Assembly: GCF_022213955.1 (NCBI RefSeq)
Contig: NZ_JAKNTW010000009.1
Span: 1-64,000 of the forward strand
Direction: 5' to 3'
Length of the DNA stretch: 64,000 nucleotides
Origin: Dolomitihabitans soli
GTDB taxonomy: Bacteria > Actinomycetota > Actinomycetes > Streptosporangiales > Streptosporangiaceae
Within the stretch, counting starts at the first letter, position 1. Every line of letters begins with the position of its first letter. Of the stretch, positions 43,297-52,107 are shown one piece after another. Both the position numbers and the translations under genes were made by a program. The notes beneath the pieces were generated by a model. The model saw only the letters and a list, made by a program, of their open reading frames with translations. It was not told the DNA's origin and did no database searches.

Positions 43297-43986
43297 TCAG
43301 GCGTGCCGGACCGCGGTGGTCCGGTAGAGGTGGAGGGACAGGGCCGAGAGCCAGGCCCACACGATCAGGACACCGCTGACGAAGGTCAGGTTGGCCCAGA
43401 CCGCGCCCGCGCCCATCGCCACCGCGACGAAGGACGCGAGGAACACGACGCCGGTGCCCCGGGAGTACACAGCCCATGCCCTGCGCCCCTCGGCGGCGAA
43501 CCGGCGGGCGATGACGAAGCAGGCCGCGGCCAGGCAGGTGAAGCCGACCGCGCCGGAGGCGAGGTGGAGGATGCCGGCCAGGCTGATCACCCCCATCCCC
43601 TCCGGGGTGCCCACCGGGAAGCCCAGCGCCGGATCCGCCCGGAAGGCCGCCGCGCCGATCAGGCTGATGCCGTACCCGGCGACCAGGCGGGGGGCCCAGG
43701 TCGCGCCGCGGCCCGGGGCGAGTGCCCGGCGCAGGCCCGCCGCGCCGGCGAGCGTGGTCAGCGCGGCGAGCACGAAGTTGGCGATCTGGATCCAGCCGAG
43801 GTCGCCGTTGGCGAGCAGGCTCCACTGGTGGCGGGTGAGGTCGAAGCCCTCGCGGGTCAGCGCCTGGGCGAGGGAGACCACGACGTACACCGGGCCGGCG
43901 ATGACGCCGTAGCCCAGGAGTGACTTGGTGGCGCTGGTCCCCGGGTCGCAGGTCGCCGTCGCGGTCCTCGTCAGCTGCTGGGTCAT
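43297..43986 (-). CDS. DUF998 membrane protein
   Basis: 229 aa from ATG 43986, with GAGGAGAGGG upstream. Six membrane helices. Characteristic GDLGWIQIANFVLAALTTLAGAAGLRRAL, GISLIGAAAFRADPALGFPVGTPEG and ILHLASGAVGF fit DUF998. Function unknown. Sits next to the ECF42/YCII pair on the same strand and could be in its regulon (inference). Confidence 0.88.
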   Translation of the reverse strand: MTQQLTRTATATCDPGTSATKSLLGYGVIAGPVYVVVSLAQALTREGFDLTRHQWSLLANGDLGWIQIANFVLAALTTLAGAAGLRRALAPGRGATWAPRLVAGYGISLIGAAAFRADPALGFPVGTPEGMGVISLAGILHLASGAVGFTCLAAACFVIARRFAAEGRRAWAVYSRGTGVVFLASFVAVAMGAGAVWANLTFVSGVLIVWAWLSALSLHLYRTTAVRHA

Positions 43987-44149
43987 GGCCCTCTCCTCAC
44001 GTGTCCGGGACCGGGTTTCTCTCGGCCCTCTGACTACGCTTCGAACAGGGTCACGCCGTTTCGACACCTCGCCGGAAAACTTTTCAAGATCTTTTAAATC
44101 GGCACCTCACCAGGCCCGATACCGCACCCGATACCGCGTGAGCCGAGCG

Positions 44150-46966
44150 TCATCCGGGCCCGGCCACGCCATGGGACAGCAGGGTCGCGACGGCGTCGGC
44201 GGACCGGGGATGACGGGCCAGCAGCTCCCCCACCTCGGGGTGTCCACCGGCGACGGTTACGGCCTGCTGCCAGCCGCCCGCGCAGCCGAGCAGCTCGGCC
44301 ACGGCGTCGCACGCCGCCGGGTGACCGGCCAGCAGGTCGGCGACCGGCCCCGAGATCGCCGGCGCCGGTCCCGCCTTGGGCACGGCCCGCGCCACCCACG
44401 GCGGCACCCACGCGTCGAGGGCGGGCAGGGACCCGGGAAACGTACGGCCGGCCTCGCGCACGAGCACCGGGACCAGCTCCTTCGCCTGGTCCCGCAGGGT
44501 CGTGATCAGCAGGGGCAGCCAGGGCAGCAGCACGGAGTCGGGCAGCCGGCCGAACGCCTTGGACATCAGCTCGACCAAGAACGGCGCCAGCACCGGCACC
44601 GGCTCGAGCGCCTGCACGAACCCGCTCATGTACTGCGGGAACGCCGGGACGACGAGCGGGTTGGCCAGCAGCTCGTCACACCGCGAACGCAGTTCGGCCG
44701 GCGTCAGCAGGCCGAGCTGGGAGCCGGCGGCCCACGACAGCGCGACCTTGGCGGGAGCCTCCGGATGCGACTGCCGCACGGCGAGTTCGAGCTGGGCGCG
44801 GTCGCAGCCCAGGGCCAGCGCGAAGCTCTCCATGGAGAACAGGAACCCGAGCATGGCCGCCACCTGGCGGACGCCGACGGCCTCGTCGACGAACGCGGTC
44901 GGCAACAGCGTGCAGTAGTGCGCGTACCCGGCGGTGACGAACGCCTCGCACCACGCGGGCAGCGTCGGCTCGGTGCTGCGGTAGTGGGCCAGCAACCGGC
45001 GGATCCTGCGCAGCACCTCGGGCGCGTCGTCCACGGTCCGCTCGGCGGCCAGCAGTTCCACGGCCCGCGCCCCGAGCTCGTCGGCGAACCGCCGGCTGCC
45101 CAGGAACAGGATGGCGTCCTCCACCGCGCCGAGCGCGACCGCGGCGGTGGCCTGCGGCGCCCACACGGAACGGCGCAGCCGCTGCTCCAGCACCTGCTCG
45201 ACGGTGACGCCCTCGTAGCCGAGCTCGATGATCGATCGCTGGTGGCGGCCGATCGCCAGGTCCCAGCTCTCCTGGATCGAGCGTTCGCCCAGTTGCCGAC
45301 GCCCCATGATGGGCCGGACGGCGTCGTCGGGCAGCAGGTAGCGCAGCATCCACAGCAGGTGCGAGCAGGGCACCAGCTCCGGATGCGCGTCCAGGTCGAT
45401 CAGCGCCCGCTGGATCGTGCGCTTCTCCAGGTCGAGCCCCAGCGGGGCCAGCCGGTCGTACACATCGCGGGCCAGCGGCGGCAGCGCCTCGTAGCCGACC
45501 TCGCCGATCCGGTCGCCGCCCAGCAGGATCTCGCACAGCCGGCGCACGTCACGACGGCCCGGCACCACGTCCTTCTCGATGCACGTGACCGCGGCGTCCT
45601 GGAAGTCGTACGGCGTGGGCCGCCCCCGGTTGCGGAGGCCGGCGAGCAGGATCGACGTCTCGAACACGGCGATGGCGTCCGCCGTACTGGCCAGGTAACC
45701 GTTGCGCCGGGCCAGCCGTACGATGTCGACGGACCAGCCGAGCAGCTCGGCCTCCTCCAGCGCGTCCAGCGCGGGCGGGCTCGACAGGAAGCCGGACAGC
45801 CGGTCGGTGACGGCCTCGGGCGGGGCCGGAGCCTGCGGCCGCACGCGCCCCTTGCGCTTGGTCGCCCCCTTCTGCCCTTCCAGCTGGTACGGCGCGGCCT
45901 GGCCGGCGGTGACCGCCTTGGTCCAGGTGGCCGCGGCGATGGAGACGGAGCCGGCGGCGAGCCCGAACTGGGCCTCGATGGCGGAGTGGCTGGAGGGGAT
46001 GAGCCCGTAGAGCCAGCGCGAGGCCGTACGGGGACTGATGTCGAAGGGCGCCGCCGAGGCCAGGCCGAACTGCTCGACCCGGCTGGCCGCGTGGGCCGCG
46101 CCGCACACGTACAGGCACTGCGACGGGTCGGCGGCCGAGGTGGCGAGGTGCTCGCGCATCCGGGTCCACATGTAGCGCTCGCGGTCCTCGTCGCGGGCCG
46201 TCCGGGCGTCGGCGTCGGGGGCCAGACGGCGGAACAGGCTGCCGATCAGCACCATGACCTGGCGGTAGGTGTCGTAGTCCGCGCCGACCAGGGGCTGCTC
46301 CACGTACTGGTCCCACCACTCCGACCAGTGCCGGACCTTGCCGTGGTGGAGCAGGTGCTCTTCGAGTTCGGCGAAGCGGGGCCGCAGGTCGCCGATCTCG
46401 ACCCCCACGGCGTCGCCGTGCAGGGCCGCCTCCTCGCCGGGCTCGGCGGCGTCGGTGGTATCGGCGGCGTCGCCTTCGGCCGACTCCTTCTCCCGCGGCA
46501 GCCACTGGAACACGTGGTCGGCGGAGCGGTCCACCAGCACCAGCTCGACGTCCGGCGAGTCCAGGGCGTAGGCGATGACCTGGTACTCGGCCGACGCCTC
46601 GGTGATCGGCGCGATGACGCTGAGCGGGCCCCAGTCCTTCGGGAAACCGTCGAGCTCGGTCGCGAACGCCTGCAACGCCACCGGGAGGCGGCAGTTGCGC
46701 AGCTCGCCGAGCAGCGGCTGCAGATCCTCGCACAGCTCCAGGTAGACGACCTTGGGCTGCTTCTCCCGCAGGCGTCGTGCCATGGCCAGCGCGGAGGCCG
46801 GCGAGTGATGGCACACCGGGAAGATCTCCAGCTCCTCGCTGAGCGCCCGGTCGACGTCGTCGACCATCCCCGTCAGGATGCCGGCCACGGCGTCGGGAGC
46901 CTCGGCGAACGCGCCGGCGGCGTCGAGCAGTTGCCCGCGGAGGGCTCCGAAGGGGCCCTGGCTCAT
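44150..46966 (-). CDS. DUF5682 protein (Tiki/TraB/EreA-like motifs)
   Basis: 938 aa from ATG 46966. The N-terminal third carries paired His (CHHSPASAL, His53-His54), VVYLELCED (Glu77/Glu80), Asp in LVLVDRS (146), an RERYMW helix (about 263) and GAAHAA (His292). The order and spacing recall the TraB/Tiki/ChaN/EreA metal-dependent hydrolase superfamily. An acidic low-complexity insert lies at 161-182. Residues 400-938 are long and helical with repeated Leu/Ala-rich segments. Last gene of the five-gene operon; ATG overlaps the AAA gene's stop by 4 nt. The likely effector or substrate-binding partner of the MoxR ATPase. Confidence 0.85.
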   Translation of the reverse strand: MSQGPFGALRGQLLDAAGAFAEAPDAVAGILTGMVDDVDRALSEELEIFPVCHHSPASALAMARRLREKQPKVVYLELCEDLQPLLGELRNCRLPVALQAFATELDGFPKDWGPLSVIAPITEASAEYQVIAYALDSPDVELVLVDRSADHVFQWLPREKESAEGDAADTTDAAEPGEEAALHGDAVGVEIGDLRPRFAELEEHLLHHGKVRHWSEWWDQYVEQPLVGADYDTYRQVMVLIGSLFRRLAPDADARTARDEDRERYMWTRMREHLATSAADPSQCLYVCGAAHAASRVEQFGLASAAPFDISPRTASRWLYGLIPSSHSAIEAQFGLAAGSVSIAAATWTKAVTAGQAAPYQLEGQKGATKRKGRVRPQAPAPPEAVTDRLSGFLSSPPALDALEEAELLGWSVDIVRLARRNGYLASTADAIAVFETSILLAGLRNRGRPTPYDFQDAAVTCIEKDVVPGRRDVRRLCEILLGGDRIGEVGYEALPPLARDVYDRLAPLGLDLEKRTIQRALIDLDAHPELVPCSHLLWMLRYLLPDDAVRPIMGRRQLGERSIQESWDLAIGRHQRSIIELGYEGVTVEQVLEQRLRRSVWAPQATAAVALGAVEDAILFLGSRRFADELGARAVELLAAERTVDDAPEVLRRIRRLLAHYRSTEPTLPAWCEAFVTAGYAHYCTLLPTAFVDEAVGVRQVAAMLGFLFSMESFALALGCDRAQLELAVRQSHPEAPAKVALSWAAGSQLGLLTPAELRSRCDELLANPLVVPAFPQYMSGFVQALEPVPVLAPFLVELMSKAFGRLPDSVLLPWLPLLITTLRDQAKELVPVLVREAGRTFPGSLPALDAWVPPWVARAVPKAGPAPAISGPVADLLAGHPAACDAVAELLGCAGGWQQAVTVAGGHPEVGELLARHPRSADAVATLLSHGVAGPG

Positions 46967-48078
46967 GAGAGTGTGGCGATCGCCTGGCGACCGCCTTCCA
47001 GGAAGTCCTGCCACTCCCCGCCGTCCTTCTTACTGCGGGGCTCGACGACGCCGTGCCAGTACTTGTTCAGAATGGCCAGGTCCTCCGGGCTGCGCCGGAC
47101 CAGCGAGCCCACCAGCGAGCCGGCGAGGGTGCCCGCCCGCAGGGTGCGGTCGCCGAAGAAGTGGCTGTGCAGGATGGCGTCCTCCAGCACGCCGATCTGC
47201 TCGGCCGTGGACAGCGCCGACTCCAGCCGCTCGTCGTCGCTGGTGGCCGCCGCCGCGGCGGCTCGCAGGTCGGCGAAGCTCTGCAGCAGGATGTCCAGCA
47301 GCGTGGGCGGCACGTCCAGTTCGATCTGGTGCCGTCGCAGCAGCTCCACGGTACGGAACCGGACGATCTCCTCCTCGCTGCGCTTGTTCGTCACCATCGG
47401 GATCCGGATGAAGTTGAACCGCCGCTTCAGGGCCGAGGAGAGGTCGTTCACGCCCCGGTCCCGGCTGTTGGCCGTGGCGATGATCGAGAACCCGGGCTGG
47501 GCGAACACGATGCCGTCGTCGTCGAGTTCGGGGACGGACACGTACTTCTCGGAGAGGATGGAGATCAGGGCGTCCTGCACGTCACTGGTCGACCGGGTCA
47601 GCTCCTCGAAGCGCCCGATCACGCCCTCCTCCATCGCCGTCATGATCGGCGAGGGGATCATCGACTCGCGGGACTGCCCCTTGGCGATCACCATGGAGAC
47701 GTTCCACGAGTACTTGATGTGGTCCTCGGTGGTGCCGGCGGTGCCCTGGACGACCAGGGTCGAGTTGCGGGAGATGGCCGCGGCGAGCAGTTCGGCGAGC
47801 CAGCTCTTGCCGGTGCCGGGGTCGCCGATCAGCAACAGGCCGCGGTCCGACGCCAGGGTCACGATGCTGCGTTCGACGAAGCTGCGGTCGCCGAACCACT
47901 TCTGGGAGATCTCCCGGTCGAGCCCGTCGGCGCGCTCGGACCCGAGCACGAACAGCCGCACCATCCGAGGGCTGAGCCGCCAGGAGAACGGCTTCGGGCC
48001 GTCGTCGACGGACTCCAGCCAGTCGAGCTCCTCGGCGTACTTGACCTCGGCGGGGGCACGCAGCATCTCGTCGGACAT
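46963..48078 (-). CDS. MoxR-type AAA+ ATPase
   Basis: 371 aa. Walker A GDPGTGKS (85-92). The Walker B position reads IGRFEELTRS, where Glu-Glu replaces the usual Asp-Glu. Sensor 1 lies in IIATANSRDRG and an arginine-finger-like SALKRRFNFIRI follows. Matches the MoxR branch paired with VWA proteins (YehL-like). Expected to form a hexamer that remodels a partner using ATP. GGAG precedes ATG 48078. Follows the VWA gene by 12 bp and overlaps the DUF5682 gene by 4 nt, so the complex is co-translated. Confidence 0.93.
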   Translation of the reverse strand: MSDEMLRAPAEVKYAEELDWLESVDDGPKPFSWRLSPRMVRLFVLGSERADGLDREISQKWFGDRSFVERSIVTLASDRGLLLIGDPGTGKSWLAELLAAAISRNSTLVVQGTAGTTEDHIKYSWNVSMVIAKGQSRESMIPSPIMTAMEEGVIGRFEELTRSTSDVQDALISILSEKYVSVPELDDDGIVFAQPGFSIIATANSRDRGVNDLSSALKRRFNFIRIPMVTNKRSEEEIVRFRTVELLRRHQIELDVPPTLLDILLQSFADLRAAAAAATSDDERLESALSTAEQIGVLEDAILHSHFFGDRTLRAGTLAGSLVGSLVRRSPEDLAILNKYWHGVVEPRSKKDGGEWQDFLEGGRQAIATLS

Positions 48079-48090
48079 TCGCGGGTTCTC

Positions 48091-49422
48091 CTAGGTGAGG
48101 AAGTTCTTGAGCTCGAACACGAGTTTGCGGATGTGGCCCGAGAGGACCGGCGTGCCCATGTCCTTGAACCGCTGACGGAACCACGGGTTCACACTCTGCT
48201 GGCCGCCGCTGTTCACCGAGCCCACCGGGATGAGCCGGACGCCGGACCGGTGCATCGCCTCCATGCCGCGGAACACCTGCTCCGACTGCCACTCGTAGAA
48301 GTCCGAGATCCACACCACCACGGTGTTCTGCGGGTCGGCGATCTTCGGCTGGGCCAGGGTCAACGCCACCGTGCCGTCGGTGCCACCGCCCAGCTGGGTA
48401 CGCAGCAGCACCTCGAACGGGTCGTGCACCCACGGCGTCAGGTCGAGCGCACGGGTGTCGTAGGCGATCAGGTGCACGTCGACCTTGGGCAGCCCGGCGA
48501 AGATCGACGCCAGGATGGTGCAGTTGACCATCGCGTCGACCATCGAGCCCGACTGGTCGACGACCACGATCAGCCGCGAGGGCGTGGTCTTCCTGGCGGT
48601 CTGCCGGTAGTAGAGCCGGTCGACGTACAGCCGCTGGTCCTCCGGCGACCAGTTGGTCAGGTTCTTCCAGATCGTACGGTTGACGTCGAGGTTGCGGTAC
48701 ACCCGCTTCGGCGGAACCGACCTGTCGATCTTGCCCACGCTCGTCTGCTGCACCTGTGTGCGCAGCACCTGGGCGACCTCGTCGACGAACCTGCGGATCA
48801 GCGCCTTGGCGTTGGCCAGCGCGACCCCCGACAGATTGGCCTTGTCCCGCAGCAGCTGCTCGATCAGCGACATGCTCGGCGTGAGCCGGCCGGCCAGCTT
48901 CGGGTCGGCCAGCACCTCGCGCAGCCGCATCCGGCGGACGAGGTCGCCTTCCAGCCCGGCGAGGACGCCGGCCATCTCGCTCCCGCCGGGCTGGGAGCGC
49001 AGCTGGCCCGGCTCGGCCCCGAGCGCCTGCTCCAACCAGCCGGCGTCCTGCTGCCAGCCGGCCAGCTGGGTGGCGCTGACGTCGCCGCTTCCGGTCGCGA
49101 ACACGTTGAGCAGCAGCTTCGACACCAGGGCCGCCCGCCGTACCTCGGCCGGCCCCGGCGGGTGCTCGTCGTCGTACTCCTGCGCCATCAGGCCGCGCAG
49201 TTCGGGGCCCAGCTCGGGGAAACGCTGCACGAGGGTGTCGACCGACACCCCCGGATCGAGCACGGCGGCCGGCAGTCCGAGGTCGTCGACGACGGCCATG
49301 CCGGCGGCCTCCAGCGAGGGCTGCTCGTCGTTGTCGAACACCCGCGCCAGGAGGCGCCAGTAGAGCAGCTGCCGCCGGGTCTCGTGCGCGTTGCCCGGTG
49401 TGCCGTCCGCGGAGTCGGTCAT
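48091..49422 (-). CDS. VWA-domain protein, MoxR partner (YehP-like)
   Basis: 443 aa from ATG 49422, with AAGGAG 6 nt upstream. Residues 1-280 are helical. A C-terminal von Willebrand A domain (about 283-443) has a complete MIDAS: Asp289-x-Ser291-x-Ser293, Thr348 in GGGTDG and Asp374 in ISDFYEW. VWA proteins act as metal-dependent adaptors that load substrates onto MoxR ATPases. Soluble, no signal peptide. Second-to-last-but-one gene of the operon, directly before the MoxR gene. Confidence 0.92.
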   Translation of the reverse strand: MTDSADGTPGNAHETRRQLLYWRLLARVFDNDEQPSLEAAGMAVVDDLGLPAAVLDPGVSVDTLVQRFPELGPELRGLMAQEYDDEHPPGPAEVRRAALVSKLLLNVFATGSGDVSATQLAGWQQDAGWLEQALGAEPGQLRSQPGGSEMAGVLAGLEGDLVRRMRLREVLADPKLAGRLTPSMSLIEQLLRDKANLSGVALANAKALIRRFVDEVAQVLRTQVQQTSVGKIDRSVPPKRVYRNLDVNRTIWKNLTNWSPEDQRLYVDRLYYRQTARKTTPSRLIVVVDQSGSMVDAMVNCTILASIFAGLPKVDVHLIAYDTRALDLTPWVHDPFEVLLRTQLGGGTDGTVALTLAQPKIADPQNTVVVWISDFYEWQSEQVFRGMEAMHRSGVRLIPVGSVNSGGQQSVNPWFRQRFKDMGTPVLSGHIRKLVFELKNFLT

Positions 49423-49586
49423 CGAAGCTCCTTGAGCCCGCACGCGATGACCGAGCCGTCGCCCTTGCCGGGGCGGCGGCGCGGTGGAACGCCTGTGGAG
49501 CTGGGGTAAGACCTCAAGCAAGATCCTTTCCGGGCGGGCGGCGGGCGGTGGGACAGGTGACCGCGGGAATCCCTCCCTTCGGCCGC

Positions 49587-49646
49587 GGGGAGGGGACCTT
49601 CAGGGAGGAGACCTTCAGGGAGGAGACCTTCAGGGAGGAGACGAGG
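49587..49646. repeat. 15-bp tandem repeat
   Basis: Unit AGGGAGGAGACCTTC in about 3.7 copies (49587-49601 imperfect, 49602-49616, 49617-49631, 49632-49643 partial) lies immediately downstream of the DUF5691-like stop, in the only long gap of the operon (about 220 bp before the VWA gene). Confidence 0.85.
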
Positions 49647-51050
49647 TCAACGTCTCAGCAACCGCCCCGCCCGCTCGCGCAGTACGGCCACCACGTCACC
49701 GGCCTTGGCCTCGGCCTTCACGACCTTGGGATCCGTGGGGCCGAGCGCCCAGTCGCCGTTGTGCGCCTCGGTCGTCGTGCCCTTGACCACCGTCTGGACC
49801 GCGAGGGGTTGCAGCAGCCATCGGCCGCCGTCCCAGCGGACCAGGCCGATGCACGCCGAGGAGGCGGCCACCAGCTTGGCGGTGAGCGGACCGGAGGCCG
49901 GCAGGCGGTCGACGTCGACGGTGAGCGTGTGCCCGTCCAGCGCCAGCGTGACCCCGCCGTCGGCGGCCTTCGCCTTGTAGCCTTCCACCAGCACGGGTTC
50001 GGCGATCCTGACGGGATGACGGTCCAGGGGTGGCACCGCCGGGGCGAGGGCGCCGGCGAGCTGGACCCGGGCGGTGGCGAACGGGTCGGCGGGCTCTCCC
50101 GCACTCGCCCGGTCGTCGTGCCACACCAGGTCACCGCTGTCGAGCAGGGGCACGTCCGTGACGTCCAGGCTGCGGCGCCCGGCCAGCGCGGCGAGCAGCA
50201 CGGGATACCGGTGCAGGAGCTGCCACACGGCCGGGCCGACGATCGTGTCCACCTTGGCGACGGCGACGCTCGTGCGCACCAGCCGGGACGGCCCGCCGCC
50301 CTTGGGTTCCAGAATCCCGTGCACCTGAACCTGTACCGCGGTGCCGTGCTCGTGCATGTCCACGCCGAGGATCAGCAGCCGGCCCGACACCGGTTCGGCG
50401 CGCCCGGCCGTACGTCCGCCGGGCTGCGACAGCAGCAGGGCGCGTGTCCACAGGTCGGACCATCGCCGGGTGGGCAGCCGATCCAGCGTCGCGACCGGGC
50501 ACGACGCCCGCAGTTCCGCGGCCAGCCCGTCGAGCAGCACCGCCAGCCCGCGCAGCCCCGGTACGGCCAGCAGGGCCTCGATCGGCTGGCCGGAGGCGGA
50601 GACGAGGTCGTGGTCGACTCCCCGCCAGCCGGTGATGGCCAGTTCGTTGAGCCAGGAGCGGCAACCGGCGAGCAGGTTGTCCGAGAGGGGCTCGGCCGGG
50701 GGCGCCGGTTCCCACTCCGGGGCGCGGGTCCGGCCCAGCGCGGTGTCGAGGTGGGTGAGCAGGGCGTCGTGGACCGCGCCGAACAGCGCGGTCCGCCCGC
50801 CGGCCAGGGCCACCAGGTGCTCGTCGGCGACGGAGCCCGCCGCGATCTTCTCGGCCGCCTCGCCGGCCCGTTCGCCGAGCGGCGTGGCCGCCAGCGCGCC
50901 CGCCAGGGCGGCGAGCGCGGCGGCCCGCTCCTCGCCGAGCCGGCCGAGCCCGTGCACGAGGCCGTCGTCGAAGCCGGTCACCAGGTCGAGGGCTTCCTCG
51001 ATGCCCGGCGGGGTGCCGTCGAGCAGTTCACCGAGTTGGACGCCGAGCAT
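49647..51050 (-). CDS. DUF5691-like protein of the MoxR-VWA operon
   Basis: 467 aa from ATG 51050, which shares its A with the upstream TGA (TGATG). The N-terminal 130 residues are Ala/Leu-rich helices, the middle has LNELAITGWRGVDHDLVSASGQ and LPTRRWSDLWTRALLLSQPGG, and the rest is beta-rich (LLILGVDMHEHGTAVQVQVHG). Layout and neighbours fit DUF5691, by memory of the family and not a search. Function unknown; probably a scaffold or substrate-recognition subunit of the complex. Confidence 0.7.
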   Translation of the reverse strand: MLGVQLGELLDGTPPGIEEALDLVTGFDDGLVHGLGRLGEERAAALAALAGALAATPLGERAGEAAEKIAAGSVADEHLVALAGGRTALFGAVHDALLTHLDTALGRTRAPEWEPAPPAEPLSDNLLAGCRSWLNELAITGWRGVDHDLVSASGQPIEALLAVPGLRGLAVLLDGLAAELRASCPVATLDRLPTRRWSDLWTRALLLSQPGGRTAGRAEPVSGRLLILGVDMHEHGTAVQVQVHGILEPKGGGPSRLVRTSVAVAKVDTIVGPAVWQLLHRYPVLLAALAGRRSLDVTDVPLLDSGDLVWHDDRASAGEPADPFATARVQLAGALAPAVPPLDRHPVRIAEPVLVEGYKAKAADGGVTLALDGHTLTVDVDRLPASGPLTAKLVAASSACIGLVRWDGGRWLLQPLAVQTVVKGTTTEAHNGDWALGPTDPKVVKAEAKAGDVVAVLRERAGRLLRR

Positions 51051-51556
51051 CAGCGGATCGCCCCCATCGCCGGGAACCAGTGCAGCTCGGTGATGGGCGT
51101 GGTGCTGTCGGGCAGCTCCAGGTACGCCAGGTGGCTCAGGAACCGGCTGAAGACCATCGCCGCGGGCGCGGACTCGTGATGACCGTTGAGGCGGCTCACC
51201 AGGCCGGAGCCGGACGACACGCTGTCGTCGATCTCGATGCGCAGGTACCGGGCGACCCGGTCCACGCCGTACTGCAGCGCGGCCTCCGCGACGAGTGACT
51301 GCAGGTGCTTGCACGGCGACGAGCCGTACAGGCCGCCGCACGGGCGGTTGTTGTTGGTGCTGCAGTTCAGGGCGTGGGTTGCGGCGGAGATCGACGAGAC
51401 GTAGACCCGGTTGATGTCCGAACCGCTCGACACGACGCCCTGCAGCCGCCCGTCCGCCAGCTCGACGAAGGGGACCTTCGCCAGTTTGCGGGGCTTGACG
51501 GGCGACACGACCCGCACGGTGCTGCGCTGTTCCCACGCGGTTCTGTCCGCGTTCAC
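51050..51556 (-). CDS. SWIM zinc-finger protein (first gene of MoxR-VWA operon)
   Basis: 168 aa from GTG 51556 (open frame to 51595). SWIM-type zinc site: Cys65, Cys73, then Cys82-x-His84 (CKHLQSLV). SWIM domains bind nucleic acid or protein; in E. coli YehQ carries one in the analogous cluster. N-terminal part is beta-rich. GGAGG lies 9 nt upstream of GTG. Begins the operon; TGATG overlap couples it to the DUF5691-like gene. Confidence 0.8.
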   Translation of the reverse strand: MNADRTAWEQRSTVRVVSPVKPRKLAKVPFVELADGRLQGVVSSGSDINRVYVSSISAATHALNCSTNNNRPCGGLYGSSPCKHLQSLVAEAALQYGVDRVARYLRIEIDDSVSSGSGLVSRLNGHHESAPAAMVFSRFLSHLAYLELPDSTTPITELHWFPAMGAIR

Positions 51557-51681
51557 GACCCTCGACCTCCAGCCAGAAACGGCTCGCGACCCCACCGAAA
51601 TACGGCGGCGTCCACGCGAACGGCCGATCCGTGATCCAGGAACCTACCCCATCAACAGTGGTGCATGTGGTGCAAAGTGGA

Positions 51682-52107
51682 TCACTGGTAATAGCCCTCG
51701 ACCGCGGCGCGCGCCTCGTCGAAGAGCGCCGGTCCCTCGTAGCGTGCGCCCGCGCCCGTGGCGGCCGGCTTGAGGCCGGTGAGCTGCTCGGTGGAGAGCG
51801 CGAACACGACGCGGCCGAGGCCGGACCGCTCGATGGCGCCCGTGCACATGCCGCACGGCTCGCAGCTGGTGAACATGGTGGTGGCGGCCGCCGTGGCGGG
51901 GTCGAGTTCGCGGGCCGCCCATCTGGCCAGCTTCAGCTCGGGGTGGGCGGTGATGTCGGCGTCGCTGACGCTCGTGTTGCGCTCCTCCGCGAGCACACCG
52001 CCGTCCGAGTCCGCCAGCAGCGATCCGAAGGGCGGATTTCCGCTCGCCTGCGCCTCGCCCGCCAGTTCGATGGCCCTGTGCAGCAGCAGGGTTTCGTCGT
52101 TCGTCAT
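51682..52107 (-). CDS. Nucleoside/guanine deaminase-like protein
   Basis: 141 aa from ATG 52107, sharing a base with the upstream TGA (TGATG). Zinc-deaminase motifs: TAHPELKL (HPE in place of the common HAE) and CEPCGMC (PCxxC). Short, cytoplasmic. HPE variants occur in some deaminases, so activity is likely, substrate (guanine, cytosine or a modified base) unknown. Translationally coupled to the LLM gene upstream. Confidence 0.9.
   Translation of the reverse strand: MTNDETLLLHRAIELAGEAQASGNPPFGSLLADSDGGVLAEERNTSVSDADITAHPELKLARWAARELDPATAAATTMFTSCEPCGMCTGAIERSGLGRVVFALSTEQLTGLKPAATGAGARYEGPALFDEARAAVEGYYQ

Noticed and set aside
43925-48094. Very long plus-strand open frame (1389 codons)
   Set aside because: It is antisense to DUF998, DUF5682 and MoxR genes; composition is Gly/Arg/Val/Gln-rich with no domain, typical of a high-GC shadow frame.
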